Below, piece after piece: positions 18,354 to 28,739 of a stretch of DNA of 64,000 bases. The DNA lies in assembly GCF_005222205.1 (NCBI RefSeq), contig NZ_CP032349.1, positions 124,001-188,000 on the forward strand. The letters run 5' to 3'. The translations under genes and the position numbers were made by a program. Below the pieces are notes generated by a model. It did no database searches. It worked only from the letters and a program-made list of their open reading frames with translations, and was not told the DNA's origin. The DNA is from Azospirillum brasilense (lineage in GTDB: Bacteria > Pseudomonadota > Alphaproteobacteria > Azospirillales > Azospirillaceae). Position 1 is the stretch's first letter. Every line of letters begins with the position of its first letter.

Positions 18354-18382
18354 GGGCAGTTGAAAGCTCCCTCTCCTGAATG

Positions 18383-18494
18383 CCCCCTCTCCCCCCGGGG
18401 AGAGGGTCGGGGTGAGGGGGATTTCAGTACGTGGCTATCCCGAGAATCCCTGCCGCGCGCCCCCTCACCTTAACCCTCTCCCCGGGGGAGAGGG
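18383..18494. repeat. Inverted pair of REP-like elements
   Basis: Two copies of a GC-rich palindromic unit in opposite orientation: CCCTCTCCCCCCGGGGAGAG followed by GGTCGGGGTGAGG at 18386-18420, and the complementary unit (CCCCTCACCTTAACCCTCTC then CCCGGGGGAGAGGGG) at 18461-18494. Each forms its own hairpin and the pair can form a larger one. It lies between the binding-protein gene and the first permease gene, where such units can lower downstream expression. Confidence 0.75.
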
Positions 18495-18516
18495 GATTTC
18501 TTCTGGGACCGCAACC

Positions 18517-19458
18517 ATGCTCGTTTACATCGTCCGCCGGTTCGCCGGCATGATGATCGTCATGCTGCTCGTCGCCATGGTGGTCTTCGTGATCGCCCGC
18601 GTGGTGCCAGGTGATCCCGCCGCCGTCATGCTGGGGTCTTCCGCCACGCCGGACGATATCGCGGCATTGCGCAGCCGGCTGGGGCTCGATGAGCCGCTGC
18701 TGACGCAGTTCCTGCTCTATCTCGGGCAGATCGTCCGCTTCGATCTTGGCGAATCCATTTTCCTGAACCGCCCGGTGGTGCAGGCGCTGGCCGAACGGTC
18801 GGAGCTGACGGGTCTGCTGACCATGATGTCAGTGGGGATCGCCATGCTGATCGGCGTGCCCATCGGCATCCTGTCGGCGGCCAAGCGCGGCGGGCTGATC
18901 GACCAGGCCGCGGTCGGGCTGGCCATGCTGGCGGCGAGCATTCCCAGCTTCTGGATCGGGCTGACGCTGATCAAGTATCTGGCGGTCGACCATGCCTGGT
19001 TCCCGGTCGCCGGCTATGGTCCGCCCGAAGCCGACCTGATGGAGCGGATGCGCCATCTGGTGCTGCCGGCCATCGCGCTCGGCATCCCGAACTCGGCGCT
19101 GATCCTGCGCTTCACCCGCACCAGCATGCTGGACGTGATGAGCAACGATTACGTCCGCACCGCGCGGGCCAAGGGGTTGCCGCCGCTGGTCGTCGTGCTC
19201 AAGCATGCGTTGCGCAACGCGATGATCCCGATCCTGACGGTGATCGGCCTGACCACCGCGGTGATGATCGCCGGCGCCATCGTGACGGAGACCGTGTTCG
19301 GCCTGCCCGGCGTCGGCAACCTGATCGTCTCGGCCGTGCTGCGCCGCGACTATCCGGTGATCCAGGGCGCCCTGCTGGTGGTGTCCGCCATCTATGTGCT
19401 GATCAACCTGACGGTCGACCTGCTCTATGCCGTGGTCGATCCGCGGGTCCGTTATTGA
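18517..19458 (+). CDS. Peptide-type ABC transporter permease, DppB-like
   Basis: 313 residues, six predicted membrane segments beginning YIVRRFAGMMIVMLLVAMVV. The DppB signature DPAAVMLGSSATPDDIAALR and the EAA-type loop RTARAKGLPPLVVVLKHALR (about residue 225) are present. The ATG at 18517 is chosen over the longer frame, which would run through the REP-like repeat. It ends 15 bases before the next permease start. Confidence 0.9.
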   Translation: MLVYIVRRFAGMMIVMLLVAMVVFVIARVVPGDPAAVMLGSSATPDDIAALRSRLGLDEPLLTQFLLYLGQIVRFDLGESIFLNRPVVQALAERSELTGLLTMMSVGIAMLIGVPIGILSAAKRGGLIDQAAVGLAMLAASIPSFWIGLTLIKYLAVDHAWFPVAGYGPPEADLMERMRHLVLPAIALGIPNSALILRFTRTSMLDVMSNDYVRTARAKGLPPLVVVLKHALRNAMIPILTVIGLTTAVMIAGAIVTETVFGLPGVGNLIVSAVLRRDYPVIQGALLVVSAIYVLINLTVDLLYAVVDPRVRY

Positions 19459-19472
19459 GAGGGAGGGTTTCA

Positions 19473-20381
19473 ATGGCAAGCGTCCCCGCCGGTCACGGCA
19501 ACGTCTCCCTTCCCTCCCCGGCCAAGCCTCACCGCAGCCGCTCGCCGGCTGCCCTGCTGATGCGCCAGCTGTTCCGCCGCCGACTGGTGGTGCTGTCCTT
19601 CCTGATCATGCTGGCGATCCTGGCGGTGGCGCTGCTGGCGCCGTGGATCACGCCGTTCAACCCGATGAAGATGGACATCCTTGGCCGGCTGAAGCCGCCG
19701 TCGGCCGCCCACTGGTTCGGCACCGATGAATATGGCCGCGACGTGCTGTCCCGCGTGATGCTGGGCGCCCGGCTGTCGCTGCTGGTCGGGCTGCTGGTCG
19801 TGGTGGTGGCGACGCTGATGGGCACGCTGCTGGGGCTGGCCGCCGGCTACATCCGGCCACTGGACGGCGTGCTGATGCGGCTGACCGATGCGCTGATGGC
19901 CTTCCCGGACATCCTGCTGGCCATCGCCTTCATGGCGGCGCTGGGGCCGTCGCTCTACAACGTCGTGCTGGCGCTCGGCATCGTCTATACGCCGCGTGTC
20001 GCCCGCGTGGTGCGCGCCGCCTGCCTCGTGGTGCGCGAGATGCCGTTCATCGAGGCGGCGACGGCGTTGGGCGCCTCCACGCCGCGCATCGTCTTCCTGC
20101 ACATTTTGCCCAACCTGATCTCGCCGATCCTGGTGCAGGCCACCTTCATCTTCGCCTACGCCATTTTGACGGAGGCGGCACTGTCCTTCCTCGGCGTTGG
20201 GGTGCCGCCGACAACACCGACCTGGGGCAACATGATCGCCGGCGCCCAGCAGTATTTCCAGCAGGCCGACTGGCTGATCCTGTTCCCCGGCTGCGCCATC
20301 GTCCTGACCGTGCTGTCGCTCCAGATCGTCGGCGACGGGCTGCGCGACGCGCTCGACCCCCGGCTCCAGAAGGCGAAATGA
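19473..20381 (+). CDS. Peptide-type ABC transporter permease, DppC-like
   Basis: 302 residues. A short polar N-terminus leads to LVVLSFLIMLAILAVALLAP; then HWFGTDEYGRDVLSRVMLGA, the DppC signature, and the coupling loop EAATALGASTPRIVFLHILP. ATG 19473 follows GAGAGGGAGGGTTTCA and is preferred over TTG 19455. It is adjacent to the D-aminoacylase gene (one base between TGA and ATG). Confidence 0.9.
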   Translation: MASVPAGHGNVSLPSPAKPHRSRSPAALLMRQLFRRRLVVLSFLIMLAILAVALLAPWITPFNPMKMDILGRLKPPSAAHWFGTDEYGRDVLSRVMLGARLSLLVGLLVVVVATLMGTLLGLAAGYIRPLDGVLMRLTDALMAFPDILLAIAFMAALGPSLYNVVLALGIVYTPRVARVVRAACLVVREMPFIEAATALGASTPRIVFLHILPNLISPILVQATFIFAYAILTEAALSFLGVGVPPTTPTWGNMIAGAQQYFQQADWLILFPGCAIVLTVLSLQIVGDGLRDALDPRLQKAK

Positions 20382-20382
20382 G

Positions 20383-21987
20383 ATGAGTGCCACTTTCCTC
20401 ATCAAGGGCGCCCGCGTCATCGACGGCACCGGCGCCCCGTGGTTCCCCGCCGACGTGCTGGTGGAACGCGGACGCATCACCGCCGTCGGCCCGATGCTGG
20501 ACGCGCCCGACGCCGAACCGCTGGAGGCGCAGGGACGCTTCCTGGCTCCCGGCTTCATCGACGCCCATTGCCACGACGACCTGATCCAGTTGCGCCAGCC
20601 CGGCCGGCCGGAGAAGGTGGCGCAGGGCGTCACCACCGTGGTGGTCGGCAATTGTTCCTTCGGTCTCTACCCGCAGAGCCCCGACAGCGACGGCCCCTTG
20701 CGCGAGCATTTCGGCAACCTGCTGGGCACCGTTTCGGATCAGGAGACCTTCGCCGATTTCGCCGGCTACCGCGCCGCACTCGACGGGCGCGGCACCGCGA
20801 TCAACCTCGTCTCGCTGGTCGGGCACGCCGCCCTGCGCCTCGCCGTCATGGGCTGGCAGAACCGCGCCGCCACCGCCGAGGAGCGCGAGGCGATGGCGGC
20901 CCTGCTGGCCGAGCAGCTTCGCCAGGGCGCGCACGGCCTGTCGCTCGGCCTCGTCTATCCGCCCAGCGCCTGGGCCGACCGCGCCGAGCTGGTGCGGCTG
21001 ACGGAGGTTGTGGCGGAGCATGGCGCGCTGCTGACCGCCCATGTCCGCTCCTACGAAGGCGGGCTGATCGCCTCGGTGGACGAGTTCCTCGAACTGCTGA
21101 AGGCGGGTGGAGCGAGCGGCCTGCTGTCCCATTTGCAAGCGGCTGGGCGGCCCTACTGGGGCAGCCTGCCGCGGGCGGTGGAGCGGCTGGAGATCGCGCG
21201 CAAGGGCGGCACCGACGTCAGCTTCGACATGTACCCCTACCCGGCCGGCTCCAGCACCATCCTGCAACTGTTGCCCCCCTCGGCTCTCGCGGGCGGGGTG
21301 GAGGCGCTGCTGGCGCGCATGGCCGATGCGGACGGGCTGGCGGCCTTGCGCCGCGCCGTGGAAGACGGAGAGGCGCAAGGCGATGCCGGCTGGGAGTCCA
21401 AGATCCGCCTGATCGGCTGGGGAAATGTCCGTATCGGCGGTGTCGGCGAGCCGAGCCTGCGCACGCTGGAAGGGCTGTCGCTGACCGACATCGCAGAGGT
21501 GGCGAAGGAACAGCCCTTCGACACGCTGGTCCGCCTGATCCGCGCCGACCGTGGCCGCACCAACATCGTTATGTTCCAACTGGACGACGCCGATCTGGAA
21601 ACCGCGCTGTCGCACCCGCTGCACATGCTGGGGTCCGACGGGCTGCCGCGCGAAACCGGCAAGCCGCATCCCCGCGCTTTCGGCAGTTTCCCACGCTATC
21701 TCGCCCGTGCCCTGAACGGCGAGGGCAAGCTGGGGCTGGAGGATGCCGTGCGCCACATGACCGCCGTCCCGGCGCAGCGCTTCGGCCTGTCCGACCGCGG
21801 GCTGATCCGGCCGGGCATGGTGGCCGACCTGACCCTGTTCACCGCCGATGTGGCGGACCGCGCGACCTTCCAGGACCCGACGCGCCCGCCCCACGGCATC
21901 ACCGACGTGCTCGTCGCCGGACAGTTCGTCCTGCGCGACGGTGGGCACACCGGCGCGCGTCCGGGCAAGGCCCTGGTCCGCGTCTGA
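20383..21987 (+). CDS. D-aminoacylase (N-acyl-D-amino-acid deacylase)
   Basis: 534 residues of the amidohydrolase superfamily. Visible: GARVIDGTGAPWFPADVLVE at the N-terminus, the metal motif GFIDAHCHDD (residues about 58-67), the Cys of VVVGNCSFG used as a ligand in D-aminoacylases, SFDMYPYPAGS, and the C-terminal SDGLPRETGKPHPRAFGSFP. It hydrolyses N-acyl-D-amino acids to the D-amino acid and a carboxylate in the cytoplasm. Start one base after the permease stop, so coupled. Closely related dihydroorotase-like amidohydrolases are the alternative. Confidence 0.9.
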   Translation: MSATFLIKGARVIDGTGAPWFPADVLVERGRITAVGPMLDAPDAEPLEAQGRFLAPGFIDAHCHDDLIQLRQPGRPEKVAQGVTTVVVGNCSFGLYPQSPDSDGPLREHFGNLLGTVSDQETFADFAGYRAALDGRGTAINLVSLVGHAALRLAVMGWQNRAATAEEREAMAALLAEQLRQGAHGLSLGLVYPPSAWADRAELVRLTEVVAEHGALLTAHVRSYEGGLIASVDEFLELLKAGGASGLLSHLQAAGRPYWGSLPRAVERLEIARKGGTDVSFDMYPYPAGSSTILQLLPPSALAGGVEALLARMADADGLAALRRAVEDGEAQGDAGWESKIRLIGWGNVRIGGVGEPSLRTLEGLSLTDIAEVAKEQPFDTLVRLIRADRGRTNIVMFQLDDADLETALSHPLHMLGSDGLPRETGKPHPRAFGSFPRYLARALNGEGKLGLEDAVRHMTAVPAQRFGLSDRGLIRPGMVADLTLFTADVADRATFQDPTRPPHGITDVLVAGQFVLRDGGHTGARPGKALVRV

Positions 21988-22009
21988 TATTCAAACCTGT
22001 GAGGACCGA

Positions 22010-22393
22010 ATGACCAACCGCAAGCCGATCTTCGCCGAAAAGGGTGCGAAGCCCGCCGGCCAATACAGCCACGCGATCGTCGCGAACGGCTTCGTCTACG
22101 TGTCGGGCCAGGGGCCGCACCATCCGGAGACCGGCGCGCTGCCCGAGGATTTCGCCGGCGAGGTGCGCCAGACCCTGCGCAACCTGGAAATCATCCTGAA
22201 GGCCGCCGGCACCGACCTTGCCCATGTGGTGAAGGTCAACAGCTATCTCAGCGATCTCGGCCGCTTCCAGGAATACAACGCGCTCTATTCGGAGTTCTTC
22301 CCAACCGAGCCGCCGGCCCGCACCACCATCGGCTGCCAGCTGAACAACATCCAGGTGGAAATCGACTGCATCGCCGTCCTGCCGCAAGCATAG
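22010..22393 (+). CDS. RidA family enamine/imine deaminase
   Basis: 127 residues. Typical RidA landmarks: KPAGQYSHAIVANGFVYVSG, the NLEIILKAAG helix, VKVNSYLSDL, and PARTTIGCQL near the C-terminus; the Arg of PPARTT is the carboxylate-binding residue in the family. RidA proteins hydrolyse reactive enamines and imines released by PLP enzymes, which fits the PLP-dependent gene that follows. Start at 22010 follows GTGAGGACCGA. Confidence 0.9.
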   Translation: MTNRKPIFAEKGAKPAGQYSHAIVANGFVYVSGQGPHHPETGALPEDFAGEVRQTLRNLEIILKAAGTDLAHVVKVNSYLSDLGRFQEYNALYSEFFPTEPPARTTIGCQLNNIQVEIDCIAVLPQA

Positions 22394-22487
22394 GCATGCC
22401 GGCGTAACATCTTCTACACACGGCCGATCCCATGGCTCCGCCGCCGGGATCGGCCCATTTCCCGAATTCGTGTTCCGGAGCGGTCCC

Positions 22488-23546
22488 ATGCGCGTCGACG
22501 ATCTCGACACCCCCGTCCCCGTCATCGACCTCGACAGGGTCGAGCATAACCTGACCAAGATGCAGGCCTATTGCGACCGGCACGGGTTGGCGCTGCGCCC
22601 GCACATCAAGACCCACAAGCTTCCCCAATTCGCGCTCCGCCAGATCGAGCTGGGCGCCGTCGGCATCACCTGCCAGAAGATCAGCGAGGCGATGGTGATG
22701 GCGGAGGCCGGCTGTGCCGACATCCTGCTGACCTACCCCATCGTCGGCGCCGCCAAGGTGAAGCCGCTGGCCGAGCTGGCCGGCAAGACCAAACTGACGG
22801 TGGCGCTGGACAACGCCGTGGCCCTCGACACCGTGGCGGCGGCCGCGGCGGAAGCCGGCGTCGAGATCGGCATTCTGGTGGAGTTCGACAGCGGCGACGG
22901 CCGCTGCGGCGTGCAGACCCCGGATGAGGTTCTGACACTGGCCCGCCGCGCCGCCGGCAACGGCCTGACCCGCTTCCGCGGCCTGATGACCTACCCGCGC
23001 GGCCCCCGCACCGTTCCGTTCGTGGCGGAGACGCGCGCCCTGCTGGACGGCGCCGGCATAGCGATGGAGACGGTATCGGTCGGCGGCACCCCCGGCTGCT
23101 GGGACACCCACGAGCTTCCCGGCGTGACCGAGCTGCGCGTCGGCACCTACATCTATCACGACCGCGCCACCGTCGGCGCCGGGGTGGCGACGCTGGACGA
23201 GTGCGCCGTGCATGTCCACGCCACCGTGGTCAGCCGCCCCACCCCTGACCGCGCCGTGCTGGATTGCGGCAGCAAGACGCTGTCGAGCGACCGCGTCGCC
23301 CCGTCGGTGGGCGAAGGGTTCGGCCTGATCCTCGACTGCCCCGACGCGGTGATCGTCCGCGTCAACGAGGAGCACGCGGTGGTCGACCTCAGCAAGTGCG
23401 CGGAGCGGCCGGAAATCGGCGACCGCGTGCGCATCCTGCCCAACCATGTCTGCGTGGTGACCAACCTGCACGACCGCATGGCGATCAGCCGCAACGGCGA
23501 GGTCGTCGGCGACTGGCCGGTGCCGGCCCGCGGCTGCACCCGCTGA
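22488..23546 (+). CDS. D-threonine aldolase / DSD1-like PLP enzyme
   Basis: 352 residues, fold type III. The N-terminus DLDTPVPVIDLDRVEHNL and the PLP lysine in LRPHIKTHKLPQF are diagnostic; the C-terminal His-x-Cys pair in ILPNHVCVVTNLHD matches the divalent-metal site of D-threonine aldolases and eukaryotic-type D-serine dehydratases. It would cleave or deaminate a D-hydroxy amino acid. ATG 22488 chosen by family length. In context it processes the D-amino acid freed by the D-aminoacylase. Confidence 0.85.
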   Translation: MRVDDLDTPVPVIDLDRVEHNLTKMQAYCDRHGLALRPHIKTHKLPQFALRQIELGAVGITCQKISEAMVMAEAGCADILLTYPIVGAAKVKPLAELAGKTKLTVALDNAVALDTVAAAAAEAGVEIGILVEFDSGDGRCGVQTPDEVLTLARRAAGNGLTRFRGLMTYPRGPRTVPFVAETRALLDGAGIAMETVSVGGTPGCWDTHELPGVTELRVGTYIYHDRATVGAGVATLDECAVHVHATVVSRPTPDRAVLDCGSKTLSSDRVAPSVGEGFGLILDCPDAVIVRVNEEHAVVDLSKCAERPEIGDRVRILPNHVCVVTNLHDRMAISRNGEVVGDWPVPARGCTR

Positions 23547-23575
23547 TCCGCTGAACCCAATTCCGGGATCCCGTC

Positions 23576-24576
<1,001 letters not shown>

Positions 24577-24580
<4 letters not shown>

Positions 24581-25578
24581 CCGCCGTCACCGTGTCCGAA
24601 CAGCCCCTGTTGAGCGTGCGCAATCTGGAAAAGCGCTTTCCCGTGCGCGGTGGGCTGCTGCAACGGCCGGTCGGCTGGGTGAAGGCGGTGGACGACCTGT
24701 CCTTCGACCTGAACCGCGGCGAGGTGCTGGGGCTGGTCGGCGAATCAGGCTCCGGCAAGACCACCGCCGGGCGCAGCATCCTGCGACTGATCGAGCCGAC
24801 CGGGGGCTCCATCCGCTTCGACGGACAGGAGATCACCGACCTGCCGACGGCCGAGATGCGGGCGCAGCGCCGCCGCATGCAGATCGTCTTCCAGGACCCC
24901 TATGCCAGCCTCGACCCGCGCCAGCGCGTGCGCGACGTGATCGGCGAGGCTCTGGTGATTCACAACATCGGCACCCGCGCCGACCGCCGCGACCGTGTGG
25001 CCGCGCTCTTGGAGAAGGTCGGCCTGACCGCCGACGCCATGGATCGCTTTCCGCACGAATTCTCCGGCGGCCAGCGCCAGCGCATCGGCATCGCCCGCGC
25101 GCTGGCGGTGGAGCCCGACTTCATCGTGGCGGACGAGCCGGTGTCGGCGCTCGACGTCTCGGTGCAGGCTCAGGTGGTGAACCTGCTGGGCGACCTGCAG
25201 CGCGAGCTGGGGCTGGCGGTGCTGTTCATCGCCCATGATCTGGCGGTGGTGCGCTACATCAGCGATCGGGTTGCGGTGATGTATCTCGGTCGCCTGATGG
25301 AGATTGCTCCGAGCGACTCGCTCTACGAGCGCCCGCGTCACCCCTACACCATGGCCCTGCTGTCGGCCGCCCCCGACCCGGACCCGGATGCGCCGAAGTC
25401 TCGCATGCTTCTGGACGGCGACGTGCCGAGCCCGATGAATCCGCCGTCGGGCTGCGTCTTCCGCACCCGGTGTCCGTTCGCGTTGCCGGCTTGTGCGGCG
25501 CCAGAGGCGCGGACGCTGCGGGAGGTGGCGCCGGGGCATTCGGTGGCGTGCATCCGGGATGATGTGCGGGTGGGGTGA
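24577..25578 (+). CDS. Peptide-type ABC transporter ATPase, DppF-like
   Basis: 333 residues. Walker A GESGSGKTTAGRS, Q-loop VFQDPYASLDPRQRV, signature FSGGQRQRIG, Walker B FIVADEPVSALD and C-terminal CVFRTRCPFALPAC. Start at 24577 in a 4-base overlap with the preceding gene. Last gene of the operon; the frame ends 28 bp before a truncated MFS gene on the other strand. Confidence 0.92.
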
Positions 25579-25616
25579 AGACCTGTATTGCGCTAGATGT
25601 TCAGTCCAGCCGAAGG

Positions 25617-25806
25617 CATGCCCGACGACGGCACCGAGCGGCAGGCCGAGCGCGCTGGCCATGACCGGCAGCAACGGGGCAATCATGAAGCCCTCGGCGC
25701 CGATGGCGAAGGTACCGAGCGCCAGGAAGGCGGGCGGCAGCAGGGTTCTATCCGCCGCGCCCTGCGCGGCCACTGGGGATAGGGCCGGGGATAGGGGCTG
25801 TGACAT
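25617..25806 (-). pseudogene. N-terminal remnant of an MFS efflux transporter
   Basis: Minus-strand sequence reads LLPPAFLALGTFAIGAEGFM, IAPLLPVMASALGLPLGAVV, the first transmembrane segment of DHA1-type transporters, then loses similarity after about 62 residues and runs into unrelated sequence near 25615. The remaining 11 helices are missing. It ends beside the ABC operon, so a deletion joined the two. Confidence 0.65.
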
Positions 25807-25861
25807 GGTTCGGGCTCCGCTCCAACCCCGCCGGCCGACACAGGCCGGCGGTGGCCTGGAC

Positions 25862-26620
25862 TCAGACAGGGATGGGGTTGGCGATCATTGCGGCGTTGAA
25901 GTCGTTGACCAGCCGGTGCTCGCCGGCGCCGGGGTTGTCGCGGATCGCCGTGATCGCATCGACCACGATCTCGGGATCATCGCCGGCGAGCTTCTCCATC
26001 GTCTCGGTGATGAAAGCGTCGAGGGGCATGGCGCGCGGGTCGCCGCTCTTGCGGATCAGGTCGGTGTCCACCCAGGGAGGCGCGATCTCCTGCACCCGCA
26101 CCGAGGTGTCGCGCAGCATGAAGCGCTGCGACAGGGTGTAGGAATGCAGCGCCGCCTTGCTGGCGGAGTAGACCGCGTTGCCAGCCAGCGGCAGATAGGC
26201 CAGCACCGAGGTGTTGTTGATGATGGTGGCGCGCGGTTGCGCCTTCAGATGCTCGATCAGCGCAGAGGTCATGCGGATCGGGCCGAGCAGGTTGGTATCC
26301 AGGATCGCCTGGCTGACCGCGTCGTCCAGCGGTTTCGACGGATCGTCGAAGGGCATAATGCCGGCGTTGTTGACGAGCACGTTCAGCGCCGGGAACTCCG
26401 CCGCCAACCGCGCCGCGACGGCGGCGATGCTTTCGGGGTCGGTGATGTCCAGCTCCAAGCCCGCCATGCCGGGGTTGGCGGCGGTGACGGCGTCCAGAAG
26501 CTGGTGGCGGCGGCCGGCGATGATGACCTGGTTGCCCAGGCGATGGAACGCCTCGGCCAGCGCGCGGCCGATGCCGGAGGTGGCGCCCGTGATGAAAATG
26601 GTGTTGCCGGTGAGTTGCAT
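25862..26620 (-). CDS. Short-chain dehydrogenase (DltE-like)
   Basis: 252 residues, classical SDR. Cofactor motif TGATSGIGRALAE (residues 9-21), NNAG at 86-89, and the catalytic Tyr-Lys in YSASKAALHS. The start at 26620 (MQLTGNTIFITG) is supported by AAGGACG upstream and by family length. Sequence style matches DltE-type oxidoreductases of unknown substrate. It follows another SDR gene on the same strand with a 29-bp gap and is likely co-transcribed. Confidence 0.85.
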   Translation of the reverse strand: MQLTGNTIFITGATSGIGRALAEAFHRLGNQVIIAGRRHQLLDAVTAANPGMAGLELDITDPESIAAVAARLAAEFPALNVLVNNAGIMPFDDPSKPLDDAVSQAILDTNLLGPIRMTSALIEHLKAQPRATIINNTSVLAYLPLAGNAVYSASKAALHSYTLSQRFMLRDTSVRVQEIAPPWVDTDLIRKSGDPRAMPLDAFITETMEKLAGDDPEIVVDAITAIRDNPGAGEHRLVNDFNAAMIANPIPV

Positions 26621-26649
26621 GGCCGATCGTCCTTGATAAGGGGGGCGCG

Positions 26650-27456
26650 TCAGGCGGCCGGCGCGGCGCGGTAGCGCGCGGCGGGCTCGCTGCGGGACAG
26701 GTTGGGCAGCATGGCTTGGCGGGCGGCCTCGTAGGCCTGCCACTGCGCGGCGTCGGGCAGGGCCGGAATGGTCACCAGTTCGCCTATGTCGAGGCCGGCC
26801 AGCGCGGCATCGACCATGGCCTCGGCGGGCATGACGATCTCGCCCGGCAGATGCTCGACCGGCGTGCCGGCGATGCCCCAGAAATCGGTGGCCGTGGCAC
26901 CGGGCAGCACCGCCTGGACCCGCAGGCCCCTGCTCGCCAGCTCGTGGTGCAGCGATTGGGTCAGCGCCAGGACGAAGGCCTTGGCCCCACCATAGACGCC
27001 GTTGAGGATCTCCGGCCCGATGGCCACGATGGAGGCGATGTTGACGATGGTGCCGTGCCCGCGCGCCACAAAGGCGGGGGCCGCCGCGTAGGTCAGCCGC
27101 ATCAGCGCCGTCACGTCGAGGTCGATCATCCGCTCCATGGCATCGACATTGGCTGAGAGCAGCGGGGCGGTCGCACCGACCCCGGCATTGTTGACCAGCG
27201 TGGTGATGCTGGCGTCGGTCGCCAGCACCCCCTCCACCGCGCGCAGGTCGGCCTTGTCGCCCAGATCGGCGGCGACGACCTCGACGGAGCGGCCGGTGCG
27301 ATCGGCGATCTGCGCGGCGAGGCCGGCAAGCTTGGCACGGTTGCGGGCCACCAGGATCAGGTCATGGCCACGGGCGGCCAGCCGGTCTGCATAGATCGCG
27401 CCGATGCCGGAGGAGGCGCCGGTGATGAGCGCGGTGCCGAGAGGGGAGAGGCTCAT
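26650..27456 (-). CDS. Short-chain dehydrogenase
   Basis: 268 residues. TGASSGIGAIYADRLAARGH at the N-terminus, NNAG in the middle, and YGGAKAFVLALTQSL where the catalytic YxxxK should be: here Tyr-Gly-Gly-Ala-Lys, so the motif is intact. Ser of NIASIVAIG provides the third residue. Start at 27456 (MSLSPLGTALITG) preceded by GACGAAAG. Divergent from the GlxA-type regulator, 133 bp apart, which suggests regulation by it. Confidence 0.85.
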   Translation of the reverse strand: MSLSPLGTALITGASSGIGAIYADRLAARGHDLILVARNRAKLAGLAAQIADRTGRSVEVVAADLGDKADLRAVEGVLATDASITTLVNNAGVGATAPLLSANVDAMERMIDLDVTALMRLTYAAAPAFVARGHGTIVNIASIVAIGPEILNGVYGGAKAFVLALTQSLHHELASRGLRVQAVLPGATATDFWGIAGTPVEHLPGEIVMPAEAMVDAALAGLDIGELVTIPALPDAAQWQAYEAARQAMLPNLSRSEPAARYRAAPAA

Positions 27457-27589
27457 GGTCTTTCGTCCTGTCTCTTTGGTCTTATCTGCGGGCCGCGTCG
27501 GTGCCGCCCGGCGTGAGGACATCATTAAAGCCTCTGGCGCTTGGCATGAATGTCGTATATCCCTCGTTTCAGGACATGAGGAATCCGCC

Positions 27590-28525
27590 ATGCGCATCGG
27601 TTTTGTCATTTTTCCGGGTTTCCAGATGATGAGTCTGGCCGCCGGCTCGGTGTTCGAATTCGCGAATCTCTGCGCGGGCGAACCGCTCTATGAGCTGATC
27701 ACCGTGTCCGAGCGTGGCGGGCCGGTGCGCAGTTCCACCGGCATGGCGGTGGACAGCGTGTGCTTCGCGGATCAGGACTTCGACACGGTGCTGGTCGGCG
27801 GCGGGGTGGAGGTTCCCCGGCCGAGCGAGGGGCTGCGCGCCTGGATCGCCAGCCGCCTGCCCGCCGTGCGTCGCCTGGGCGCAATCTGCACCGGCGCCTT
27901 TGTGCTGGCCGAATCCGGGGTTCTGGACGGGCGCCGCGCCACCACCCACTGGCTGGTGGCGCGTGAGCTGAGGGAGCGCTTTCCGGCCGTCCAGGTGGAG
28001 GAGGACCGCATCTTCATCATCGACGGGCCAGTCTGGAGTTCGGCCGGCATGACGGCGGGCGTCGATCTGGCCCTGGCGATGGTGGAGAAGGACCTCGGCA
28101 GCGACGTCGCGCGATCGGTCGCCCGCAAGCTGGTCATGTACCATCGCCGCGGCGGCGGCCAGACCCAGCATTCGGAACTGCTGGAGATGGCGGCGAAGTC
28201 CGACCGCATCGAGGCGGCGCTGACCTACGCGCGGCAGAACCTGAGGAACCCGCTGACGGTAGAGGAACTGGCCGATGAAGTGGCGTTGAGCCCGCGCCAG
28301 TTCAGCCGCGCCTTCCGGGCGGAGACCGGGCAATCCCCGGCCAAGGCGGTGGAGCAACTGCGACTGGAGGCGGCACGGCTGATGCTGGAGCAGACGCGGC
28401 ATCCGGTCGAGATCATCGCCCGCGAGAGCGGCTTCGCCGATCCGGAGCGCATGCGGCGCGCCTTCCTGCGCGCCTTCGGCCAACCGCCCCAGGCGATGCG
28501 ACGCGTGGCGCGGCTGACCGTATGA
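27590..28525 (+). CDS. GlxA-type AraC family regulator
   Basis: 311 residues in two domains. Residues 1-180 form a DJ-1/PfpI class I glutamine-amidotransferase-like domain, with the Cys of LGAICTGAFVLAESG at the nucleophile elbow. Residues 215-311 are an AraC double HTH (TVEELADEVALSPRQFSRAF, EIIARESGFADPERMRRAFL). GlxA-type proteins are usually activators. ATG 27590 follows ATGAGGAATCC; earlier starts overlap the divergent SDR gene. Confidence 0.9.
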   Translation: MRIGFVIFPGFQMMSLAAGSVFEFANLCAGEPLYELITVSERGGPVRSSTGMAVDSVCFADQDFDTVLVGGGVEVPRPSEGLRAWIASRLPAVRRLGAICTGAFVLAESGVLDGRRATTHWLVARELRERFPAVQVEEDRIFIIDGPVWSSAGMTAGVDLALAMVEKDLGSDVARSVARKLVMYHRRGGGQTQHSELLEMAAKSDRIEAALTYARQNLRNPLTVEELADEVALSPRQFSRAFRAETGQSPAKAVEQLRLEAARLMLEQTRHPVEIIARESGFADPERMRRAFLRAFGQPPQAMRRVARLTV

Positions 28526-28623
28526 TCGGCCGGGATACCCACAGCGCTTCCGGGGGGCGCCATGGAACCGGCGTGGCGCGCCACCACCGCGGCTACCAGC
28601 TCGGGGTCGGACTCGATCACAAA

Positions 28624-28698
28624 CAGCAGTGGATCCCCGCTCTTGCTCAGTTCCGCGTAGCGGTCCTGAAGATCGAACAGCCCAGCTTGACCGGCCAT
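28624..28698 (-). pseudogene. N-terminal transposase fragment
   Basis: MAGQAGLFDLQDRYAELSKS then GDPLL matches the extreme N-terminus of IS5-family transposases (GQAGFFDxxxRYxxLSxxGDPL). The similarity stops after 25 residues. Confidence 0.55.
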
Positions 28699-28739
28699 GT
28701 CCCGTCCTCCGTCGTCCTCAAGCCAAGGGGATCACCAGA

